DNA of 64,000 nucleotides from Lepus europaeus (lineage: Eukaryota; Chordata; Mammalia; Lagomorpha; Leporidae): positions 76,636,531-76,700,530 of the forward strand of contig NC_084844.1 in NCBI RefSeq assembly GCF_033115175.1, given 5' to 3'. The first letter of the stretch is position 1. Each line of letters opens with the position of its first letter. Made by a program: the position numbers and the translations under genes. The notes under the pieces are model-generated. The model made no database searches. It had not been told where the DNA came from and saw nothing but the letters and a program-made list of their open reading frames with translations. Below are positions 22,600-31,559 of the stretch, piece by piece.

Positions 22600-24320
22600 G
22601 GAAAATTATATTCTCACTTTAAAACTTTCTTTCCCTTTGGTCTGAAAGGGAGGTTTTTTCTACTTACTGTATACTTCGCTGATGGCGAAGTGAATCTAGC
22701 TATGAGATTATTATTTGAGTTCTTATTTTGGCTATGCTATTGCAGAAAAATGTTAGCCATCTCTTTTATAAGGTCTAAAGATTAAATTGTGCATCCTACA
22801 GATTCCTTCATAATAGAATTAGTTTCCTACCTTGAAGAGAATAGAGAAATGAAAGAACAAGTTGGGCTTAGAATAGAGAAATGAGGGAGCAAGTCCTAGA
22901 TCGCTTGCTGACAATAGCAATATCACATGAATACTTAGCAAACTGTTTCAACCATTAGATAACAACTTAAGAAAACATTTACCAGAAGGTCCAATGCCTT
23001 CTATTAATTTTAAGAATCATGTATTTGAAAACACCTCTTAAATATCTAACATGGTGTAGTTTGTTTAACCAGTAAACTTAAGCACAGCCATATAAAATGT
23101 TTTTAGTTTCTCTCTACCAACAAGTTTAAAACATATGATACACAGATTCAGGTCACACAAATTAAAATGTATCTTTGATTGATTTTAGCAGCTTAAATTT
23201 ATGGACAATCTTATATATAAGCCATTTAAAATAAAACTCTTAATAAAATTTCCCCATGTGGACATACAATATGTACACACATATAACATAGCATAGTAGA
23301 CCAATATAGCAATTTTAATAATAGCTTTTAAAATCTTTAACTCTTTTTGTAGATTGCCAATTGATTTGAATTGCTTTTTCTTTTTAGTAACCTCAGTTAA
23401 CCATACTTTCTCTCAGTTGGTACTGTTAATACATTATTGGCTTCATCTGTTTACAGAGCCATCCCAAAGTACTGAATACAATAAAAGTGGCTGGAAAAAG
23501 TCCATAGGAACCTATAGGAGGACAGCTAAACACAGAACCAACAATGCTTTAGTTTTATGAGCAGCAGATCATATATAACTGTGGATGACAAAAGACTTTA
23601 AGTCGCCATGTTTAAAATTATAAACTCATCAACCAACAAGAGGCACTTGCTTACTTCACAGTATTTTTGAAAGCACCTGTAGGATTTTACAAGTATTTAA
23701 CCCTTTAAGCCTCTGGGGCTTTCTCATTAAGATAACTATCATGTCTAGTAACACAAGATCATTAGACTTTTTAATTCTCAAACATTTGTATTAATAGCAT
23801 TTTCCATTATAGAAACTTAAAGTCTGGTACCACATCACATCTTGACAGTACTTCTAATATACTCCAAATAGACTGATTAGTTGGTGTCTCTATAAGATGA
23901 GAGACATAGGTCCTTCGATTTTTTCAGTTGGGCCCAAACTGGAAAAACCAAAGTCCAGGATTTACTGGAAATTTTAGAGACCAGATTGTTTGAAACTTTG
24001 ATTTTTTGAATGCCTGTCAAGAATGCCAAGAAGGCTCAAAATCCAAAATATCTGGTTGAAATAAGATTTCTTAAAATCATGACATAACATAGACCAAATT
24101 TGATCATTGTTACAAGGTGATTATTCAAATTTTTGAAAAAAGCACATATTTAAATAACCCATAGCTCTTAATAAAAATTCAGCTGTTTTTGAACAATTAG
24201 AATTTAACAGACATCAAGAGAACATAATAGATTACTTCAACACATTGCTTTAACAGAGCATCAGAGTTTAATTCTATGTCAAAGAGAAATTGAGCTTTCT
24301 GTGATCTTTTGCTGTGAGGT
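22600..24320 (-). other. AT-rich middle segment of the composite, origin unknown
   Basis: Lies exactly where ORF2 would be in a complete L1. I see no endonuclease, reverse transcriptase or retroviral motif in any frame and no SINE. A perfect 7-bp inverted repeat with a 5-nt loop (ACTTCGC/GCGAAGT) is at 22673-22691. The composition (low GC, few CpG) differs from both L1 coding sequence and the gag-like part. It could be a captured 3'UTR, a decayed retroviral internal region or an earlier element. Confidence 0.6.
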
Positions 24321-24329
24321 TTCCTTCCT

Positions 24330-25391
24330 TTACCTTCTTTCATATTGGTGACCATGTTTCTGTGTTTCTGTGTATAAGACATCTTTAAGCATCTTTTGCA
24401 GGGCAGGATGAGTGGCAACAAATTCTTTCAGTTTCTGTTTGCTATGAAAAGTCTTAATTTCACCTTCATTCACAAATGAGAGCTTTGCAGGATATAGTAT
24501 TCTGGGCTGGCAGTTTTTCTCTCTTAGTACCTGGGCTATGTCTCGCCATTCCCTTCTAGCTTGTAGGGTTTCTGATGAGAAGTCTGCTGTGAGTCTAATT
24601 GGAGATCCTCTAAGAGTGATCTGACGTTTCTCTCTTGCACCTTTTAGGATCTTTTCTTTATGTTTCACTGTGGTGAGTTTGATTACAACATGTCGTGGTG
24701 AGGATCTCTTTTGGTCATGTTTATTAGGGGTTCTATAAGCTTCCTGTACTAAGATGCCTCTGTCCTTCTCCAAACCTGGGAAATTTTCTGCTAGTATCTC
24801 ACTGAAAATGCCTTCTAATCCTTTCTCCCTCTCCATGCCTTCAGGAACTCCTAGAACCCGAATGTTGGGTTTTTTAATAGTATCCTGTAGATTCCCGACA
24901 ATATTTTTTAGGTTTCTAATTTCTTCTTCTTTTCTTTGGTTTGCCTGTTTCCTTTCCTGTTCTCTGTCTTCTAAGTCTGATATTCTCTCTTCTGCTTCGC
25001 CCATTCTGTTTTTAAGGCTCTCTAATGTGTTTGTCATTTGATCTATTGAACTCTTCATTTCATTATGATTTCTAGTCACTATCAGAGTTTCTTGTTCCAC
25101 TAGTTGTTTCATTTCATTTTGATTCCTCCTTAATATTTCACTTTCACGAGAGAGATTTTCTATCTTGTCCATGAAGGATTTCTGTAGTTCAAGAATTTGT
25201 TTTTGAGAACTTGTTAATGTTCTTATCAATTTTTTGAGATCCGCTTCTTGCATTTCTTCGATCTCATCATCTTCATAATCTTGAATTGGGGTGTCTTTTT
25301 CATTTGGGGGCATCATAGTTTCTTCCTTGTTCTTGTTAGCTTGGTTTTTGCGTTTGTTGTTTGGCATGTTGGAGATATTTGGTTTCTTCAC
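24330..25391 (-). CDS. Intact L1 ORF1 protein of the composite element
   Basis: An uninterrupted 353-codon frame. The likely native start is the internal Met at 25367 (MPNNKRKNQ), because L1-A shows the same ATG context, giving 345 residues. An acidic N-terminus (EDDEIEEMQEADLKKLI) is followed by a long coiled coil (about residues 55-175) rich in E/K/Q heptads. An RRM region starts at NIRVLGVPEG (about residue 180). The C-terminal domain has RHVVIKLTTVKHKEKIL and YPAKLSF, and ends QYERR. L1 ORF1p forms trimers that bind L1 RNA. The frame is open while L1-A's own ORF1 has a nonsense codon and two indels. This may reflect a later insertion or selection on ORF1-only elements. Cis or trans function is inferred only. 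Confidence 0.9.
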   Translation of the reverse strand: MKKPNISNMPNNKRKNQANKNKEETMMPPNEKDTPIQDYEDDEIEEMQEADLKKLIRTLTSSQKQILELQKSFMDKIENLSRESEILRRNQNEMKQLVEQETLIVTRNHNEMKSSIDQMTNTLESLKNRMGEAEERISDLEDREQERKQANQRKEEEIRNLKNIVGNLQDTIKKPNIRVLGVPEGMEREKGLEGIFSEILAENFPGLEKDRGILVQEAYRTPNKHDQKRSSPRHVVIKLTTVKHKEKILKGAREKRQITLRGSPIRLTADFSSETLQARREWRDIAQVLREKNCQPRILYPAKLSFVNEGEIKTFHSKQKLKEFVATHPALQKMLKDVLYTETQKHGHQYERR

Positions 25392-26286
25392 TGTGGTGTT
25401 TTTTCTTGTTACACTATGGCTCTATATTAAGTGGACTGTCTGCTTTCAGTGGAGCCTTAGAGGCTTGAGATGAGTGTGGACTGAGAGCTGTGTTTGGTTC
25501 CTCAGGGTTGAGGGTGTGTCAAGGATGACACTCCCAGGTTAGGTGTGGTAAATCTCTCTTTCTTTTTTTGATTCAAAAGGGAAGGAATTCCGCACAGCTG
25601 AACGTAATTGGAGGTAGTTAGCAGGCAAATGATATACCCACAGGAGCCAGAGATCGGAAGCTCTTTCCCAAGGACCACACAGGGAATCTCTGCTGCCCTC
25701 AGTGTGGGCTCCAATTCTCCTGCAGTCTCCCACTGGGTTGCCAAGTTAGATGCTAATCTCCTGTTATTTCACCCCTCCCCCCAGAGTCAGGTTTTTCTGC
25801 TAGGCTCAGGGCTGGTGCAGACCTGAGGTCGCCCTGCTTATGACGTAAGTCCAAAATGGCGCCTGCTCTGTCTTGCTCGCCTTTGAGAGGTGAGCGGAGA
25901 GAGAGAAACTTGTGTCCGTATCAGTCACTTTTTTTATTTTTTTTTCTCTCTCTTCTAGTTAGCCTGGTGAACTTTTCCCCACAGAGTTTCAAGCCTCGTT
26001 CCCTCTAGCCTCCTCTTTCTGCTTGCCTGCTGGTATCTCGGGCTATGGAGGTTCGGCTCACCTCGCGTTCCAGCGCTGGTGTGTTGAGTCTGCCGCTGGT
26101 GTCCCGAAGTTGGGCTCCCACGTTCTCCACGCAGGTCCACTGTGAATCACTAGTTTCAGAAGAGTTTCCTCTGTTGTTTCATCCCCTACTCTTCCTTGAC
26201 CCTGCAGTATCTCCACTTATATTAAACTTTCTCTCCCCCCGGACTAAGTGTGCTTCCTTCCTATTCCGCCATCTTGCCGCCTCACC
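25392..26286 (-). promoter_or_regulatory. L1 5'UTR/promoter of the composite
   Basis: About 0.9 kb, GC-richer than the surroundings. The first bases on the - strand are GGTGAGGCGGCAAGATGGCGG. CAAGATGGCGG (+ strand CCGCCATCTTG, 26267-26277) is a YY1-type site at the position where human L1 also has one. A second YY1-like core in the opposite orientation (AAAATGGCGCC, + strand 25853-25863) lies close to a CRE-like TGACGTAAG at 25841-25849. The Pol II internal promoter role is inferred from the L1 family. Confidence 0.7.
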
Positions 26287-27421
26287 GCCAAAGCAATCTT
26301 GTACAACAAAAACAAAGCCGGAGGCATCACAATCCCAGATTTCAGGGCATACTACAGGGCAGTTGTTATCAAAACAGCATGGTACTGGTACAGAAACAGA
26401 TGGATAGACCAATGGAACAGAATAGAAACACCAGAAATCAATCCAAACATCTACAGCCAACTTATATTTGATCAAAGATCCAAAACTAATCCCTGGAATA
26501 AGGACAGCCTATTCAATAAATGGTGCTGGGAAAATTGGATTTCCATGTTCAGAAGCTTGAAGCATACCTTTCACCTTACACAAAAATTCCCTCAACGTGG
26601 ATTAAAGACTTAAATCTACGACCCGAAACCATCAAATTATTAGAGAGCATTGGAGAAACCCTGCAAGATATAGGTACAGGCAAAGACTTCTTGGAAAAGA
26701 CCCCAGGAGCACAGGCAGTCAAAACCAAAATTAACATTTGGGATTGCATCAAATTGAGAAGTTTCTGTACTTCAAAAGAAACAGTCAGGAAAGTGAAGAG
26801 GCAACCGACAGAATGGGAAAAATATTTGCAAACTATACTACAGATAAACGGTTGATAACCAGAATCTACAAAGAAATAAAGAAAATCCACAACAAAGAAC
26901 AAACAACCCACTTAAGAGATGGGCCAAGGACCTCAATAGACATTTTTCGAAAGAGGAAATCCAAATGGCCAACAGACACATGAAAAAATGTTCAAGATCA
27001 CTAGCAATCAGAGAAATTAAAACTACAATGAGGTTCCATCTCACCCAGGTGAGAATGGCTCACATTCAGAAATCTACCAACAGCAGATGCTGGAGAGGAT
27101 GTGGGGAAAAAGGGACACTAACCCACTGTTGGTGGGAATGCAAACTGGTTAAGCCACTATGGAAGTCAGTCTGGAGATTCCTCAGAAACCTGAACATAAC
27201 CCTACCATGCAACCCAGCCATCCCACTCCTTGGAATTTACCCAAAGGAAATTAATTTGGCTAATAAAAAAGCCATCTGCACATTAATGTTTATTGCAGCT
27301 CAATTCACAATAGCTAAGACCTGGAACCAACACAAATGCCCATCAACAGTAGACTGGATAAAGACACTATGGGACATGTACTCCATAGAATACTATACAG
27401 CAGTAAGGAACAATGAAACCT

Positions 27422-28968
27422 AGTCATTTGCAACAAGATGGAAGGATCTGGAAAGCATCATGCTGAGTGAATTAAGCCAGTCCCAAAGAGACAAATACCA
27501 TTTGTTTTCCCTGATCGGCGACAACTGAACACCAAAGGGGAAACCTATTGAAGTGAAATGGACACTATAAGAAACAATGACCTGATCAGCTTTTGTCCTG
27601 ACTCTAGATGTACAATGTAATACTTTATCCTTTTTAGTATTTGTTGTTGTTGTTGTTGTTCTAGTACTATTGGTTGAACTCTGTAATTAACACACAATTA
27701 TTCTTAGGTGTTTAAATTTTAACTGAAAAGTGATCCCTGTTAAATTTCAGAGTGGAAAAAGAGAGGGAGGAGATGCACAATTTGGGACATGCACAATCAG
27801 TCTTGCCCCAAATGATGGAGTTAGAAATGTGCCAGGGGATTCCAATACAATCCCATCAAGGTGGCATGTACCAATGCCATCTCACTAGTCCAAGTGATCA
27901 ATTTCAGTTCACAATCGATGGCTCTGATAGGTCTAAGAATCAAAGGGATCACACAAACAAGACAAATGTCTGCTAATACTAACTGATAGAATCAAAAAGG
28001 GAGAGAAAGATCCAGCATGGGAAGTGGGATACACAGCAGACTCATAGAATGGCAGATGTCCTAAACAACACTCTGGCCTCAGAATCAGCCCTCAAGGCAT
28101 TCGGACCTGGCTGAAGAGCCCATGAGAGCATTGTAGGCATGGAAAGCCAAGATACCATGGAAAAGAAAAAAAAAGAAGACCTAAATTAAAGATCTTTGTT
28201 AGTGAGATCCCAGTGGAAAGAACAGGGCCATCAAAGAAGGAGGTACCTTTCTCTGAAGGGAGGAGAGAACTTCCACTTTGACTGTGACCCTATCGGAATA
28301 AGATCAAAGTCAGTGAACCCTAAAGGCTTCCATAGCCCTGGCAACTCATGACTAGAGCCTAGGGAGATTACTGACGCCATGAACAGGAGTGTCAAATTGT
28401 TAAGTCAGCAACAGGAGTCACTGTGTACTTACATCCCATGTGGGATCTGTCCTTAATGTGTTGTCTAATGTGCAGTGATGCTATAACTAGTACTGAAACA
28501 GTATTTTTACACTTTGTGTTTCTGCGTGGCTACAAACTGATGAGATCTTTACTAATTATATACTGAATCGATCTTCTGTATATAAAGATAATTGGAAATG
28601 AAAAACAAAACCTGGTGTTAAATTGGAAACGGCATAGAAAATTAATTAATTTTTAAAAAATATTATGTAGGATCTCTGCCTTTAATGTGCTGTACACTCT
28701 TATTTAATGCTATAACTAGTATTCCAACAGTATTTTTTTTTCACTTTGTGTTGCTATATGGGGGCAAACTGTTGAAATTGTTACCTCATATATACTAAAC
28801 TGATCTTTTGTATATAAAGAGAATTGAAAATGAATCATGATGTGATTGGAAGGGGAGAGGGAGTGGGAAAGGGGAGGGTTGTGTGTGGGAGGGAAGTTTT
28901 GGGAGGGGGAAGCCATTGTAACCCATAAGCTGTACTTTGGAAATTTATATTCATTAAATAAAAGTTTA
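27422..28968 (+). mobile_element. L1-A 3'UTR with an internal tandem duplication
   Basis: Non-coding. It contains a (GTT)n stretch at about 27643-27662. Two successive copies of a roughly 230-bp unit each run from GGGATCTGTCCTTAATGTG/GGATCTCTGCCTTTAATGTG through AATGCTATAACTAGTA and CAGTATTTTT to GATCTTCTGTATATAAAG (about 28440-28600 and 28670-28835). These are followed by the GGGAGAGGGAGTGGGA purine block and the ATTCATTAAATAAAAGTT end. The duplication is shared with the truncated copy at 62424-63061. Confidence 0.85.
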
Positions 28969-28988
28969 ATAAAAAAAAAGAAAGAAAG

Positions 28989-29084
28989 TATGAACTGTGA
29001 GCTAAATAAACTTTTTCCTATAAAGTACAAAAGAGTGTGCTATATCAAAGAAATCACAGGAAAACACTTTAATCAGAAGGAAGG
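28989..29084 (+). other. Sequence just 3' of L1-A
   Basis: Short stretch after the L1-A poly-A. No direct repeat matching the L1-A 5' flank was recognised. Confidence 0.4.
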
Positions 29085-29225
29085 TGTGATGGATTGAAAG
29101 TTTGTATCTCCACTCTAAATTCATGTGCTGAGGCCCTGATCCCAGTATGAGAGTATGAGGGAGCAGAACCTTTGGGAAGCATTTGTGTGTAGATGAGGTT
29201 ATTAGAATAGTGCTCCCAATAAAAA
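29085..29225 (+). mobile_element. Probable MaLR LTR fragment (5' part)
   Basis: TGTGATGGATTGAAAGTTTG, then AAATTCATGTGCTGAGGCCC, CCTTTGGGAAG and GATGAGGTTATTAGAATAG follow the order of ERVL-MaLR (MST/MLT1-type) LTRs as I know them. Very diverged. No internal viral sequence. Confidence 0.45.
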
Positions 29226-30915
29226 AAAAAATCCCAGAAAATAATAATTTGAAAAAAATCACCATGCACTCTCTTCACAGTTCCTGAAATAACAATGAAA
29301 TAGGGCAAATATAAAAGTAGAAAATAAAAAGCCTCATGGAATTTTAAGGAATTTTAACCTTTGTATAACATAAATAATTAAAATATTTAAACAGAGAAGA
29401 CAATTAATTTTTTTAGAAATCAGAAGAGAGAAATACTATTTAAGAATTACTGTGACAACACACAAAAGAGATGGAAAATTGTTACTACAACTAGCATAGT
29501 GACACTGAGAGTATAAAAGTGGGGGAAATATGACCTACAGAGTAAAGCTGGATCAGTGAAAAAAAATTGATCATAAAGAATAGGCATGAAACTAATGGAA
29601 ACAATGAGTAGAGAAAGGTTTGGGGGAAAAAAGCATGGTTTGTTGACATATATTAATGAAAGAATTACATATGAACTCCAGCAAACAAGAGAACATGGAT
29701 AATTAAAACCAGAGTTATAGCCAAACTCAGAACAAGCAAAAACATTCCACTTTCAAACACTCAAGCTTAAAATCCCCATAAATGTTACATCATTCTTATT
29801 ATTCAAAGTTTCATGACATTTCAATACATATTAACATTTTCTATCTAAGATGTGTACTTTTCATATATTTCTGAGATTCGGATGTGCTAGCAAATGATGG
29901 CATGACATCATTGAAAGGCTTTGATTTTTTTGTGTTTAAAAAAAGGTATATTTTACTATGGTGACATCATGAAATCAATAAAACAGCTATCCCTGAAGCA
30001 TACTAATCTTTTAGTTTAAAAATATTTGAATTTTTCAGTTAATGCCAACTCTGATATTTCTTTCAACCAAGATATAGGAAGATGATCAGCTACCGCAAGA
30101 ACATGACAAGCCAAATCTACCTTTTGAAATCCTAAAAAGAATGAAAACAAGCATCATATTACTTTATAACATTATACCCAGTAAAGAAAGGTCACAGTAA
30201 TGACAATATAACAGAGATTTATGATTATATTCTAAAGGCTGGAATGGCAACTTTGATAAGCAGTAATAACATGAAAATATTTCTACCTCTTAGGTAAAAA
30301 GCTGAAAAAAACTCTGAAATGCTGTGGCTCACACTGAAACTATGCAATGCCAACACTATTGGTAATCACATTAATCTGGAAGGCTACTACAGTGACTGAT
30401 TTGTTTACAATTTCCCATTATTAGAGGAACACATTTCAAACTAGAATGAAAAGTCAAATGTCAGCATACATACACACACACACACGCACAATATGTATAT
30501 TTGGTGGAAGGCTTTAGCTTTCTTAAAATTCATTATCTAATAGTACTTTAAAAATTCTTAGATGATTTTTAATTTAAAATCAATATTCCTGGTTCTAAGT
30601 GTCATTAATAACCTAAAAATATGTTCCAATCCAAGCTCAAAATAATAACATAAATAGATAGGAAAATAATAAAAACAATAAAAGGCAGAAAAAAGGGTAA
30701 TAGCTTAAGATGAAACAAAAAATGAAGTGGAAAATTATTTTTTAAATGAAGGAGTGAGGAATAATTAGAAATTATGCACCATGATTATCTGAAAAATCCT
30801 TTCCTCTACAAAAGCAATATGAAGTGTCAAAAACTGTCAATATATATGTCTATAGAAATATGGAAATTACTTAAAAACTTGCAATAATCTGAAGAGTACT
30901 TAAAAATGGCATCTT
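29226..30915. other. Unassigned AT-rich sequence
   Basis: About 1.7 kb without a supportable gene. A short (CA)n run lies at 30472-30489. Confidence 0.5.
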
Positions 30916-31226
30916 AGGGGCCGGCGCCATGGCTCACTTGGTTAACCCTCCATCTGCTGCACTGGCATCTCATATGGGCACCAGGTTCTAGTCCTGGTTG
31001 TTCCTCTTCCAGTCCAGCTCTGCTGTGGCCCGGGAAGGCAGTGGAGGATGGCCCAAGTGCTTGGGCTCTGCACCCATGTAGGAGCCCAGGAGGAGGCTCC
31101 AGGCTTCTGGCTTCAGATTGGCACAGCGCCGGCCATAGTGGCCATTTGGGGGGTGAACCAATGGAAGGAAGACCTTTCTCTCTGTCTCTCTTTCTTAATG
31201 TCTAACTCTGCCTGTAAAAAAAATAA
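30916..31226 (+). mobile_element. C-type SINE
   Basis: GGGGCCGGCGCCATGGCTCACTTGG start, AGGTTCTAGTCCTGG B box, the CCATTTGGGGGGTGAACCAATGG subfamily block, and a CTGCCTGTAAAAAAAATAAG tail. Confidence 0.9.
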
Positions 31227-31558
31227 GTAATCCTCAGATATATTTAAATCTAAATAGAGTTATACCAATTCCATAAGAGATACAAAATAATCCCATTTTG
31301 AAAGATTAAATGTACCCATTTTAATTTTTAAAATTCATTTATTGGAAATATATGAACAAAATTTCTGCCATCATTCTGTTACCAAAAATTGGTTTCAAAA
31401 AAAATCTATATCCAATTCTTGTGTAATCAATCAAAAATTTTAAGTATCTAAAATTAAATATTCTAGCAATTAAATTGCATTGATTTAATCAGATCTGAAT
31501 CCATACTAGGAAGAAAGGACACATACTTTACTTCTATCAGCAGCCATACTGGATTGGT
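31227..31558. other. Unassigned AT-rich sequence
   Basis: No gene seen. If the GAK retrocopy were complete, its poly-A (a T run on this strand) should lie near 31500-31570, but none is evident. Confidence 0.4.
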
Positions 31559-31559
31559 A

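Larger units (their letters stand above)
21172..26286 (-). mobile_element. Composite half-L1 element (L1 5'UTR-ORF1, unknown segment, ERV-like gag/pro, L1 3'UTR) nested in L1-A
   Basis: Bounded by a perfect 14-bp duplication GCCAAAGCAATCTT (21158-21171 and 26287-26300). On the - strand it starts with GGTGAGGCGGCAAGATGGCGG, the typical L1 5' end, and finishes with ATTCATTAAATAAAAGTT plus a poly-A (T run at 21169-21186). The whole 5.1 kb therefore arrived as one L1-type insertion. It has an intact ORF1 but no endonuclease or reverse-transcriptase sequence. Between ORF1 and the L1 3'UTR lie about 1.7 kb of AT-rich DNA and a degraded retroviral gag/protease-like segment in the same orientation. 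Elements with ORF1 only are known as HAL1 in mammals. The retroviral portion is, to my knowledge, not a standard part of them. Mobilisation must have used ORF2p from another L1. Confidence 0.85.
18584..27421 (+). pseudogene. L1-A ORF2 (endonuclease/reverse transcriptase), interrupted
   Basis: ORF2p nicks DNA and copies L1 RNA by target-primed reverse transcription. From 18584 there is an unbroken frame of about 862 codons. The apurinic-type endonuclease comes first ([42 protein letters not shown]). The reverse transcriptase follows, with catalytic FADD at about residue 702 (20687-20698). The frame is cut at 21171 by the nested composite and resumes at 26287 ([11 protein letters not shown]). 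The downstream part needs three frame changes (about 26550, 26800 and 26970) before the C-terminal cysteine motif [18 protein letters not shown] (about 27084-27137) and the stop at 27419-27421. The long intact first part suggests L1-A was fairly young when it was broken. Confidence 0.95.
17220..28988 (+). mobile_element. L1-A: near full-length rabbit-type LINE-1, split by a nested element
   Basis: Order on the + strand: part of a 5'UTR (17220-17489), ORF1 remnant (17490-18515), ORF2 part 1 (18584-21171), a foreign 5.1-kb insertion (21172-26286), ORF2 part 2 (26287-27421), a 1.55-kb 3'UTR and an A-rich tail at about 28968-28988. The 5'UTR near the ORF1 start aligns with that of the nested composite (CAGACAGCTCACTTAGAGGC versus its CAGACAGTCCACTTAATATAG). 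Both frames are broken, so it is not autonomous now. No flanking TSD was recognised. This is the largest single element in the window. Confidence 0.93.
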
